Source: Rugamonas fusca
Lineage (GTDB): Bacteria > Pseudomonadota > Gammaproteobacteria > Burkholderiales > Burkholderiaceae_D
Assembly (NCBI RefSeq): GCF_014042365.1
Contig: NZ_JACEZS010000012.1
Span: 62,001-126,000, forward strand
DNA length: 64,000 nt
Reading direction: 5' to 3'
How positions within the stretch are numbered: the first letter of the stretch is position 1; every line of letters starts with the position of its first letter. Made by a program: the position numbers and the translations under genes. The notes under the pieces were generated by a model. It ran no database searches, had not been told where the DNA came from, and saw only the letters and a list, made by a program, of their open reading frames with translations. Shown piece by piece: positions 43,165 through 50,612 of the stretch.

Positions 43165-44331
43165 CTACATGGCGGCCAGCGCCTGCTCGATGTCGGCGAT
43201 CAGGTCCACCGTATCCTCCAGCCCCACGTTAAAGCGCACCAGGATGCCCTGCTCGCCCCAGGTCTGGCGCATGTGGGCGATCCGGTACGGCATCACGAGG
43301 CTGTTGGCGCCGCCCCAGCTGTAGCCTAGCTTGAACAGCTTGAGCGAGTCGACGAAGCGGTCGGTGCGCGCTTCCGGGATCGCAGGGTCGAACAGCACGG
43401 AGAACAGGCCGCCGGCGCCGCTGAAGTCACGCTGCCAGATGGCATGGCCGGGGCAATCCGGGAACGCCGGATGCAGCACCTTGCTGATCTCGGGCCGTGC
43501 CCGCAGCCAGGCGGCCAGCTTGCGCGCGCTCGCGTCGTGCGCGTCGAAGCGCAGCTTGAGGGTGGGCAGGCCGCGCGACACCAGGTAGGCGTCGTCCGCC
43601 CCCACGCCCATGCCCAGGCGCATGTGGGCCACGCTCAGGCGTTCGTGCAGCGCGCGGTCGCGCGTGATCAGGGCGCCCATCAGCACGTCCGAGCCGCCGG
43701 ACTGGTACTTGGTCAGGGCCTGCATGATGATGTCGGCGCCCAGCTCGAAACCGCGCAGGGCCAGCCCGGCCGACCAGGTGTTATCGAGCGCCACCAGCAC
43801 CCCGCGCGCGTGCGCGGCCTGGCAAATGGCCGGCAGGTCCGGCACTTCCATCGACACGGAACCGGGCGCCTCGGTCCAGATCAGTTTGGTGTTGGGCTGG
43901 ATCAGGGCCGCGATGCCGGCGCCGATCAGCGGGTCGTAGTAGCGCGCCGTGACGCCAAAGTCGGCGCTGAGCCACTTGCCCAGTTCCCGGTTCGGGTTGT
44001 AGACGTTATCGGGCAACAGCACATCGTCGCCGCTCTTGAGCAGCGCGAAGTCCACCATGGCGATGGCGGCCAGGCCGCTGGGCGCCAGCAGGCAGTGCCG
44101 GCCATCCTCGATCTCGGCCAGGCGCGCCTCCAGCGTGAACGTGGTGGGCGTGCCGTGCAGCCCGTAGGTATAAGCGTTCTTCTCTTTCCAGTCGCCCGAG
44201 CGCATGGCCGCGACGTTCTTGAACAGCACGGTGGACGCATGGTGGATGGCGCTGGGGAAGGCGGCGAAACCGGCCGGCGCCTGGTAATCGGTATGCACCA
44301 GCGCGGTCTGCGGGGATTTTTTCACGGTCAT
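43165..44331 (-). CDS. metC: Cystathionine beta-lyase (PLP-dependent)
   Basis: A 388-residue Cys/Met-metabolism PLP enzyme. Lys 208 in ALTKYQSGGSDVLMG forms the Schiff base. YTYGLHGTPTTFTLEARLAE, LLAPSGLAAIAM and VLVALDNTWSAGL match the MetC branch, and NSLVMPYRIAHMR lies near the C terminus. It splits cystathionine to homocysteine, ammonia and pyruvate in methionine synthesis. It stands alone, convergent with the AraC regulator gene. A related lyase activity cannot be excluded from sequence alone. Confidence 0.93.
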   Translation of the reverse strand: MTVKKSPQTALVHTDYQAPAGFAAFPSAIHHASTVLFKNVAAMRSGDWKEKNAYTYGLHGTPTTFTLEARLAEIEDGRHCLLAPSGLAAIAMVDFALLKSGDDVLLPDNVYNPNRELGKWLSADFGVTARYYDPLIGAGIAALIQPNTKLIWTEAPGSVSMEVPDLPAICQAAHARGVLVALDNTWSAGLALRGFELGADIIMQALTKYQSGGSDVLMGALITRDRALHERLSVAHMRLGMGVGADDAYLVSRGLPTLKLRFDAHDASARKLAAWLRARPEISKVLHPAFPDCPGHAIWQRDFSGAGGLFSVLFDPAIPEARTDRFVDSLKLFKLGYSWGGANSLVMPYRIAHMRQTWGEQGILVRFNVGLEDTVDLIADIEQALAAM

Positions 44332-44467
44332 GGCGGTGTGGGCTCGGATGCGGACGGTTGGGGAAATCGGCCGGCGGTGGGCCGGCCCGTGGGCGATTAT
44401 AGGAGCTAACGCCGGATTTGTCCGCGCACCGCCGTGCCCGGCCGCCTCAGACTACTTGCGTACTCAA

Positions 44468-44908
44468 CTATTTCGCGGCCGGCGTGAATTCCGGATGGGG
44501 TACGGTCAGCTTTTTCTCGGACGAGCCGGTGTACAACACCAGCAGCTTGACGGCCTTGCCGTCGAGCGCGCGGCCGTTGTGCAAGGTGTCCACCACTTCC
44601 GGCAGCATGTCGCCCACGTGCAGCACCTTGGTCTCGCCGGTGGCGCGGGTCACTTCCAGCGTGCCTTCCATCACGTAAGCGAACGATGGCACCTGGTGCT
44701 CGTGCCAGCCGGTCTGGCCACCGGCCGCGATCTCGACGATCAGGGCCGTCACTTCGGCCGCGCCGGCCGGATAGGCGATGGGCTTGGCGTCCCAGCTGGT
44801 GGAGGTCTTCAGCAACGGCGTGACCTTGACGGCAGCGGAATTGTCGAGCGCGTGGGCGCACTGGGCGGCGCCGAACAGGACGGCGGTGGCAAGCAACAGG
44901 TGTTTCAT
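44468..44908 (-). CDS. Exported cupin-domain protein
   Basis: A 146-residue protein with a signal peptide (MKHLLLATAVLFGAAQCAHA) and a single cupin barrel. HEHQVPSFAYVMEGTLEV supplies the metal ligands of motif 1; motif 2 lies at GDMLPEVVDTLHNGR. I chose the ATG at 44908 because AAGGAAG is close upstream and the signal peptide then starts cleanly. Its substrate or ligand is unknown. It is divergent from the ATP-grasp-like gene with a dyad in between. Confidence 0.86.
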   Translation of the reverse strand: MKHLLLATAVLFGAAQCAHALDNSAAVKVTPLLKTSTSWDAKPIAYPAGAAEVTALIVEIAAGGQTGWHEHQVPSFAYVMEGTLEVTRATGETKVLHVGDMLPEVVDTLHNGRALDGKAVKLLVLYTGSSEKKLTVPHPEFTPAAK

Positions 44909-44969
44909 GGGCTTCCTTTCATGAGAGCGAGCCAGTCTATACGAAATACGCCACATTGCGCAGATAATA

Positions 44970-44986
44970 ATTGCCGCAGGGGCAAT
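44970..44986. promoter_or_regulatory. Operator-like dyad between the cupin and ATP-grasp genes
   Basis: ATTGCC (base 44970 onward) and GGCAAT (44981-44986) form a dyad around GCAGG, in the 189-base gap between two opposed genes. The symmetry extends imperfectly on both sides into AT-rich bases. The position suits a repressor or activator shared by both genes. Confidence 0.4.
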
Positions 44987-45097
44987 ATTGGCTCATCATG
45001 ATTTGCAGACTGTTGCGTACTTGCCGACAGGCTTATGCTATGCACTCGGACGCGGCGCCACCCTACGGCGCGCACGCCCAGCGGGAGAGAGAACCGA

Positions 45098-46384
45098 ATG
45101 AATGACCTGACATGCCACCCGGCCCCAGCCGCCATGCGCAACAGCGCCTGTTTCTGCGTCAGCCTCGATGAGGAAGCGCTGCGCCAGGCGCTGGAAACCC
45201 AACTGGGCCAGCCCGACATCCATGCGCTGGTGCGCGCGCGCTGCCCCTACCTGTTCGCGGCCCGTCCCGTGTTCCTGTCCACGGCGCGGCTGATGCGCAT
45301 GGAGGAACTGGTGCAGGCCATCGAGTCCGTCGTCGCCCTGCCCGCCTACCGCGAGCGCGTGCTGGCCTGGGCGCCCGACATCGCCCGCCACGATACGGGC
45401 GCGCGCGGCGTGTTCATGGGCTACGACTTCCATACCGATGACGCACAATTCGGCCTCATCGAAATCAACACCAACGCCGGCGGCGCCATGCTCAACGCCG
45501 TGCTGGCACGCGCCCAGCGAGCCTGCTGCGCCGAGGCGGAGTTCCTCGTGCCGCCCGTGGCCACGGCCGGCGCGTTTGAGCGCGAGATCATCGCCATGTT
45601 CCGCCGGGAATGGGCGCTGGCCGGGCACGAGCGCCCGCTGCGCAGCATCGCCATCGTCGACGACGCGCCGGAGCAGCAATACCTGTACCCGGAATTCCTG
45701 CTGTTCCAGCAGCTGTTCGAACGCCACGAACTACGCGCCGTGATCGCCGCGCCGGACCAGTTCAAGCTGGAAGGCGGCGCATTGTGGCACGATGGCCAGC
45801 CCATCGACCTGGTCTACAACCGCCTGACCGACTTCGCGCTGGAAGCGCCGGCCAGCGCCACCTTGCGCGCAGCCTACCTGGCGCGCGCCGCCGTGCTCAC
45901 CCCCCACCCGCGCGCGCACGCACTGTACGCGGACAAGCGCAACCTCGCCTTGCTCAGCGATGCGCACGCACTGGAAGAAATGGGCGTATCGCCGTCGCTG
46001 CGGGCCATCCTGCTGGCCGGCATCCCCCGCACGACGCTGGTGCGGCCGGAAGATGGCGAACGCCTGTGGAAGGAGCGGCGCGGCCTGTTCTTCAAGCCGT
46101 ATGGCGGCTATGGCGGCAAGGCGGCCTACCGGGGCGACAAGCTCACCCAGCGCGTGTGGCAGGAGATCCTGGCCGGCGGCTACGTGGCGCAGGCGCTGGT
46201 GGCGCCCGGCGAGCGCACCATCTCATCGGAAGACCCAGCCCGGAAACTGAAGTTCGATGTGCGCAATTACGCCTACGACGGCGCCGTGCAATGGGTGGCC
46301 GCGCGCCTGTACCAGGGCCAGACCACCAACTTCCGCACGCCGGGCGGCGGCTTCGCGCCCGTCTACGAGAACGTCATGGCGTGA
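45098..46384 (+). CDS. ATP-grasp-like protein related to glutathionylspermidine synthases
   Basis: A 428-residue protein. FGLIEINTNAGGAMLNAVL in the first half and LFFKPYGGYGGKAAYRGDKL in the second look like the ligand and ATP-binding parts of circularly arranged ATP-grasp enzymes. Further motifs are APGERTISSEDP, LKFDVRNYAYDG and GQTTNFRTPGGGFAPV. These enzymes join a carboxylate to an amine or thiol with ATP. I start at ATG 45098 after GGGAGAGAG; an upstream ATG at 45035 lacks a ribosome site. The reaction is unknown. Confidence 0.62.
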   Translation: MNDLTCHPAPAAMRNSACFCVSLDEEALRQALETQLGQPDIHALVRARCPYLFAARPVFLSTARLMRMEELVQAIESVVALPAYRERVLAWAPDIARHDTGARGVFMGYDFHTDDAQFGLIEINTNAGGAMLNAVLARAQRACCAEAEFLVPPVATAGAFEREIIAMFRREWALAGHERPLRSIAIVDDAPEQQYLYPEFLLFQQLFERHELRAVIAAPDQFKLEGGALWHDGQPIDLVYNRLTDFALEAPASATLRAAYLARAAVLTPHPRAHALYADKRNLALLSDAHALEEMGVSPSLRAILLAGIPRTTLVRPEDGERLWKERRGLFFKPYGGYGGKAAYRGDKLTQRVWQEILAGGYVAQALVAPGERTISSEDPARKLKFDVRNYAYDGAVQWVAARLYQGQTTNFRTPGGGFAPVYENVMA

Positions 46385-46396
46385 TCGCGCCCGCAT

Positions 46397-46434
46397 GAAA
46401 AAAGGCGGACCGCCTCGCAGCAGGTCCGCCTTGT
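46397..46434 (-). terminator. Rho-independent terminator of rimO
   Basis: AAGGCGGACC (46402-46411) pairs with GGTCCGCCTT (46423-46432) around an 11-base loop. On the minus strand the stem is followed by a run of T residues (plus-strand A run at 46398-46403). It ends the minus-strand rimO gene and may also stop the convergent ATP-grasp transcript. Confidence 0.88.
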
Positions 46435-46452
46435 GTCCGCAGCAAGCCGGGC

Positions 46453-47862
46453 TTACTCGGCTTCGCCCCACAGGTCGTGGGCGTCGGACGCGGTGATGGT
46501 CACGTCCACGAACTGGCCCACTGCCAGCTTCTTGTGCGGCTCGTACGGCGGCTTGACGTAGACCACGCCGTCGATTTCCGGCGCATCGGCGGCCGAGCGG
46601 CCCACGCCGCCGCTGCGCGTCACTTCGTCGATCAGTACGCGCACGGTCTTGCCGACCTTGGCCTTCAGGCGCTTCTTCGAAATCTCCTCCTGCAGCAGCA
46701 TGACGCGGCCGCGGCGTTCCTCGCGCACTTCGTCCGGCACCTGGTTTTCCAGTTCGTTGGCCGTGGCGCCTTCCACCGGCGAGTAGGCGAAGCAGCCCAG
46801 GCGGTCGATCTCGGCTTCCTTCAGGAAGTCCAGCAGGTATTCGAACTCCGCTTCCGTCTCGCCGGGGAAGCCGGCGATGAAGGTGGAGCGGATGGTCAGG
46901 TCCGGGTTCATCTTGCGCCAGGCCTGGATGCGGTCCAGGTTCTTCTCGCCGCTGGCCGGACGCTTCATGCGCTTCAGGACTTCCGGGTGGGCGTGCTGCA
47001 GCGGCACGTCCAGGTACGGCAGGATATGGCCGCCGCTCATCAGCGGAATCACCTGGTCCACGTGCGGGTACGGGTACACATAGTGCAGGCGCACCCACGC
47101 GCCGTAGGACTTGGCCAGCTCGCCCAGCGCTTCGGTCAGCTGGGTCATGTGGGTCTTGACGGGGCGGCCGTTCCAGAAGCCGGAGCGGAACTTGACGTCC
47201 ACGCCGTAGGCCGAGGTGTCCTGCGAAATGACCAGCAGTTCCTTGACGCCGGACTTGAACAGGTTCTCCGCCTCCAGCATCAGTTCCGCGATCGGGCGCG
47301 ACACCAGGTCGCCGCGCATGGAGGGGATGATGCAGAAGCTGCAGCGGTGGTTGCAGCCTTCGGAAATCTTCAGGTAGGCGTAGTGCTTGGGCGTGAGCTT
47401 GATGCCCTGCGGCGGCAGCAGGTCGATGAAAGGCTCGTGCGGCTTGGGCAGGTGGGTGTGGACCGAATTCATCACCTCGGCCAGCGCGTGGGGGCCCGTC
47501 ACGGCCAGCACTTTCGGGTGCACCTTGGTGATGATGTCGTCGCCGGCCGCATCCTTCTTCGCGCCCAGGCAGCCGGTCACGATCACCTTGCCGTTTTCGG
47601 CCAGCGCCTCGCCGATGGCGTCCAGCGATTCCTGCACGGCCGCGTCGATGAAGCCGCAGGTGTTGACGATCACGAGGTCGGCGCCGTCATACGACTTGGC
47701 CGTCTCGTAGCCTTCGGCACGCAGCTGGGTCAGGATCTGTTCGGAATCGACCAGCGCCTTGGGGCAGCCGAGCGAGACGAAGCCCACTTTGGGCGCAGCG
47801 CCGGACGCTGCGGGCGCGGCGGGCGTGCTGTCGTCCTTGGGAATACGGGAGATGGAATGCAT
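46453..47862 (-). CDS. rimO: Ribosomal protein S12 methylthiotransferase RimO
   Basis: A 469-residue radical-SAM enzyme. The N-terminal MTTase domain has [26 protein letters not shown] and VTGCLGAKK, giving the three cysteines of the auxiliary cluster. The radical-SAM motif is [19 protein letters not shown] domain ends the protein. It adds a methylthio group to an Asp of ribosomal protein S12. It has its own terminator and a candidate TATAAT on the minus strand (plus-strand 47898-47903) about 36 bases before the start. Length is slightly above typical because of an Ala/Pro-rich N-terminal extension. Confidence 0.97.
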   Translation of the reverse strand: MHSISRIPKDDSTPAAPAASGAAPKVGFVSLGCPKALVDSEQILTQLRAEGYETAKSYDGADLVIVNTCGFIDAAVQESLDAIGEALAENGKVIVTGCLGAKKDAAGDDIITKVHPKVLAVTGPHALAEVMNSVHTHLPKPHEPFIDLLPPQGIKLTPKHYAYLKISEGCNHRCSFCIIPSMRGDLVSRPIAELMLEAENLFKSGVKELLVISQDTSAYGVDVKFRSGFWNGRPVKTHMTQLTEALGELAKSYGAWVRLHYVYPYPHVDQVIPLMSGGHILPYLDVPLQHAHPEVLKRMKRPASGEKNLDRIQAWRKMNPDLTIRSTFIAGFPGETEAEFEYLLDFLKEAEIDRLGCFAYSPVEGATANELENQVPDEVREERRGRVMLLQEEISKKRLKAKVGKTVRVLIDEVTRSGGVGRSAADAPEIDGVVYVKPPYEPHKKLAVGQFVDVTITASDAHDLWGEAE

Positions 47863-47897
47863 GGTAACTTTGCTCAGGAAATTCAGGCCAATCGGGC

Positions 47898-47903
47898 ATT
47901 ATA
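47898..47903 (-). promoter_or_regulatory. Candidate -10 element of rimO
   Basis: TATAAT is read on the minus strand 36-41 bases before the rimO ATG. No good -35 is present at 16-18 bases. It shares the 209-base gap with the oppositely directed cyanophycinase-like gene. Confidence 0.4.
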
Positions 47904-48071
47904 CAGTGTTCCTGCCCGTGCTGGACGGCAACAACAGCCGCGCTCGCCTGACGGGAAAGCCACAGTGGCCCGCCATTACCGCGCCAATTGAGCGCACAAC
48001 GCTTGCGTGCGCCCCGAATGGTGCAACAATGACATGACACTTCGACCATAACAGTCACCACCGAGGCCACC

Positions 48072-49277
48072 ATGCGCAAGCTGCCCCACCTGACTCCGCG
48101 CGCCGCCTGGCGCATCCTCACCACCCTGCTGCTGGCCAGCGCCTGCGTGGCGCCTGGCCAGGCCGGCGCCGCCAAGGTCGGCAGCAAGCCACCGTATGAA
48201 TACTATGCGACGGGCGACCCGCAAGCGCCCGTCAACCTGCCCGCCTCCTACGCCACCACCTCGCTGGTGCTGATGGGCGGCGGGCCGGACGTGGACGAGG
48301 CCTTCCGCTGGATGATCACCCGGGCCGGCATCAAGCCGGGTACGGGCGGGCGCTTCGTGGTGATCCGCGCCACCGGCACGGATGCCTACGATCCCTACCT
48401 GTACTACAGCGACGCCGCGCTGAGCACCTCCAGCACCGTGGCCGACCAGTGGGTGGGCGGCGCCTCGCTGGGGCTGACGTCGGCCGAAACGCTGGTCATC
48501 CCCAGCGTGGCCGCCGCCAACGATCCCACCGTGAACGCCATCGTGGCGCGCGCCAACGCCGTATTCATCGCCGGCGGCGACCAGAGCGACTACATCAACT
48601 ACTGGAAAGGCACGGCGCTGGACCAGACCTTGCGCGGCCTGCTGGCCCGTAACGTGCCGGTGGGCGGCACCAGCGCCGGCCTGGCCGTGCTGGGCCAGTT
48701 CGATTACGCGGCCCTGAAAGGTTCCGTGACCACGGCGCAGGCGTTATCCAACCCCTACCACCGCTACCTCACGCTGGACCCGAACCCATTGGCGCTGACG
48801 GGCGGCTTCATCGCTCCGCCGGCCCTGAACAGCATGATCCTCGATTCCCACCTCGATAGCCGCGACCGCATGGGCCGCCTCGTGACCTTCGTGGCGCGGC
48901 TGGTGGCGCAGAACGGCAGCACGGGCTGCCCGGGCGGCGTGCTGCCCGCCTCCAGCAGCGGCGCGGCCACGGCGCGCGGCATCGGCGTGGACGTGGAAAC
49001 GGCGTTGCTGGTGCAAGGTACGCAGGGCACGGGCGGCGTCACGGCACGCCGCGTGACCAATGTGTCGACCACGACGGAGAGCGCGGTGTATTTCGTACGA
49101 CCGGCCGTGGCGCCATCGAGCTGCGTGGCCGGCGCGCCGCTGGCCATGTATGGGGTGGAAATCAGGAAGCTGGCCGATTCGGCCACCGTCTTCGACCTGG
49201 GCAACTGGAGCGGCCTGCCCGTCTACAAGACGGTGGACGCCGTGGCCGGCCAGCTGTCGCCGGCCAACCCCTACTGA
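48072..49277 (+). CDS. Exported cyanophycinase-like serine peptidase (S51 family)
   Basis: A 401-residue protein with a signal peptide (residues 1-33). The S51 fold shows LVLMGGGPDVDEAFRWM, FIAGGDQSDYINYWKG and the nucleophile Ser in VGGTSAGLAVLG. LDSHLDSRDRMGRL carries a conserved His region. Cyanophycinases cut the storage polymer cyanophycin, poly(Asp-Arg), to beta-Asp-Arg. Export suggests use of polymer released by other cells rather than internal stores. No cyanophycin synthetase gene is seen nearby. Confidence 0.88.
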   Translation: MRKLPHLTPRAAWRILTTLLLASACVAPGQAGAAKVGSKPPYEYYATGDPQAPVNLPASYATTSLVLMGGGPDVDEAFRWMITRAGIKPGTGGRFVVIRATGTDAYDPYLYYSDAALSTSSTVADQWVGGASLGLTSAETLVIPSVAAANDPTVNAIVARANAVFIAGGDQSDYINYWKGTALDQTLRGLLARNVPVGGTSAGLAVLGQFDYAALKGSVTTAQALSNPYHRYLTLDPNPLALTGGFIAPPALNSMILDSHLDSRDRMGRLVTFVARLVAQNGSTGCPGGVLPASSSGAATARGIGVDVETALLVQGTQGTGGVTARRVTNVSTTTESAVYFVRPAVAPSSCVAGAPLAMYGVEIRKLADSATVFDLGNWSGLPVYKTVDAVAGQLSPANPY

Positions 49278-49625
49278 TCAGGCCATCAGCATGGCGCCGG
49301 AGGTGACGTAGTCGACGATGCGCTCGACCACGTCGTCGGCAATGGAGAGGAAGCGGGCGCCGTAGCGGATGCGCCCTTCCGTGCCCACGGGCACACCGTG
49401 CACGATGGTCAGCAGCACTTCGTTGCGCACGCTGCTGCCGGGGAAGCAAAAACTGAACAGGAACGGCACGTCGCACGGGAACTGGTGGTGGCTGACGAAA
49501 GCCACGCCCATGCGCGCGATGTCGATGATCTGCACCGCCCATTGCTGCGAGCCGTGTTCGTCGCCGATTGACGCGTCGACCTGCAGCAGACGCCGTACGT
49601 GCGCTCTTCTTGGATCCGTTTGCAC
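49278..49625 (-). CDS. PilZ-domain cyclic di-GMP-binding protein
   Basis: A 115-residue single-domain protein that starts with GTG. The PilZ Arg cluster RRAHVRR is at residues 6-12. IDIARMGVAFVSHHQ corresponds to the second ligand motif, although the usual Asp-x-Ser-x-x-Gly is altered to Asp-Ile-Ala-Arg-Met-Gly. The altered Ser may weaken ligand binding. The gene follows phaR in the same direction after a terminator-like hairpin and is convergent with the cyanophycinase-like gene. Its output is unknown. Confidence 0.78.
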   Translation of the reverse strand: MQTDPRRAHVRRLLQVDASIGDEHGSQQWAVQIIDIARMGVAFVSHHQFPCDVPFLFSFCFPGSSVRNEVLLTIVHGVPVGTEGRIRYGARFLSIADDVVERIVDYVTSGAMLMA

Positions 49626-49671
49626 TGCCTGTCCCTGAGGTGTGGAATGGTTCTATGCCGGCGGCCGCCCA

Positions 49672-49708
49672 TAACAAGAACGGCACAGGCACTCGCGTGC
49701 TGTGCCGT
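49672..49708 (-). terminator. Probable terminator of phaR
   Basis: ACGGCACAG (49680-49688) pairs with CTGTGCCGT (49700-49708), and the inner bases extend the stem with one bulge. On the minus strand the stem is followed by TTCTTGTTA. It lies 21 bases after the phaR stop and before the PilZ gene. Confidence 0.65.
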
Positions 49709-49728
49709 CTGGCCGCGCGGGACGAGGA

Positions 49729-50280
49729 TTACTTCTTGTCGCTCGGCGGGGTCGGCACGAACGGGAAGGCGCCAAATATCGTCTTGCTCTGGTTTTGCAT
49801 CTGTTCCTGCATCTGCACGAACAGGCTCTTGCTCTGGTCGATGTAGTTGTTCATCATGCCCTGCATCATCGGCCCCTGCACATTCATGAACTGGGTCCAC
49901 ATTTCCGGGCTAAATGGCTTGCCCTCGAAGGTGCTGCCCGTGAACTTGCGCTGGATGTCGGTGAATGCCTGGATATTCTTTTCCAGATACGAGCCCATCA
50001 TACCCTGCATTGCATGACCGTAGTAGCGAATGATCTGGGCCAGCACGGCGCTGGAAAACATCGGCACGCCGCTCGCTTCTTCTTCCAGGATAATTTGCAG
50101 CAGGATGCTGCGGGTCAGGTCTTCATTGGTCTTGGCGTCGACCACCGTGAATTCTTCGTTGTCGAGCACGAGTTGCTTGACATCGGTGAGGGTAATGTAG
50201 GAGCTGGTCTGCGTGTCATACAGACGGCGGTTGGGATATTTCTTGATCAAACGGTCTGCATTTTTTTTCGCACTACTCAT
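49729..50280 (-). CDS. phaR: Polyhydroxyalkanoate synthesis regulator PhaR
   Basis: A 183-residue protein with the DNA- and polymer-binding N-terminal domain of PhaR (RLIKKYPNRRLYDTQTSSYI, LTDVKQLVLDNEEFTVVDAK). A Met/Gln-rich amphipathic C-terminal part follows. It represses phasin and PHA genes until polymer granules titrate it away. I start at the ATG at 50280; the GTG directly before it is also in frame. It lies downstream of phaC in the same direction but is separated by a structured 332-base gap and has its own candidate promoter. Confidence 0.94.
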   Translation of the reverse strand: MSSAKKNADRLIKKYPNRRLYDTQTSSYITLTDVKQLVLDNEEFTVVDAKTNEDLTRSILLQIILEEEASGVPMFSSAVLAQIIRYYGHAMQGMMGSYLEKNIQAFTDIQRKFTGSTFEGKPFSPEMWTQFMNVQGPMMQGMMNNYIDQSKSLFVQMQEQMQNQSKTIFGAFPFVPTPPSDKK

Positions 50281-50325
50281 CACAAGTCCACTTATTGCGC
50301 CGCAGCGCGTACTTTAACAATTCGC

Positions 50326-50351
50326 AAAAAAAGCGAACTTCGGTCCGCTTT
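50326..50351 (-). terminator. Terminator-like hairpin in the phaR leader
   Basis: AAGCGAAC (50331-50338) pairs with GTCCGCTT (50343-50350) around TTCG, with one mismatch. On the minus strand it is followed by seven T residues (plus-strand A run 50326-50332). It may end phaC transcripts. It also lies between the candidate phaR promoter and phaR, so it could act as an attenuator. Confidence 0.6.
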
Positions 50352-50371
50352 CCCACCCGCCTACTTTGCCT

Positions 50372-50400
50372 ATTATAGAGTGGAAAAACTGGTATATGCA
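50372..50400 (-). promoter_or_regulatory. Candidate phaR promoter
   Basis: On the minus strand TATAAT (plus-strand 50372-50377) is 92 bases before the phaR start. The hexamer 17 bases upstream reads TGCATA (plus-strand 50395-50400), a poor -35. The -10 match is the main support. Confidence 0.4.
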
Positions 50401-50480
50401 CGTCCACTTATAACTTTTGAGCCTTTATTGCAACGCAACGGGAATTGCAGGCAACCAATTGACACGACGCACGCATTCCA

Positions 50481-50583
50481 AGAGGCTGGTTCAAAATGAC
50501 CGTGGCGAGGCGTGGCGCCGAAGACAGTGCGCCTGCACGGCGAGGCGTCACAACGACGCCACGGGCTTCTTGAAACGGCCTCT
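50481..50583. repeat. 103-base palindromic intergenic element between phaC and phaR
   Basis: The outer arms AGAGGCTGGTTCAA (50481-50494) and TTGAAACGGCCTCT (50570-50583) match in 12 of 14 positions when inverted. Inside, CCGTGGCG (50500-50507) is inverted at 50557-50564, and GGCGAGGCGT occurs directly twice (50504-50513 and 50539-50548). No reading frame of note is present. The nested symmetry suggests a small non-coding mobile or REP-type element. The rest of the phaC-phaR gap holds only the phaR promoter and hairpin listed separately. Confidence 0.6.
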
Positions 50584-50612
50584 AAGCGCGGCCCCACGCG
50601 GCCTGCCGGTGC

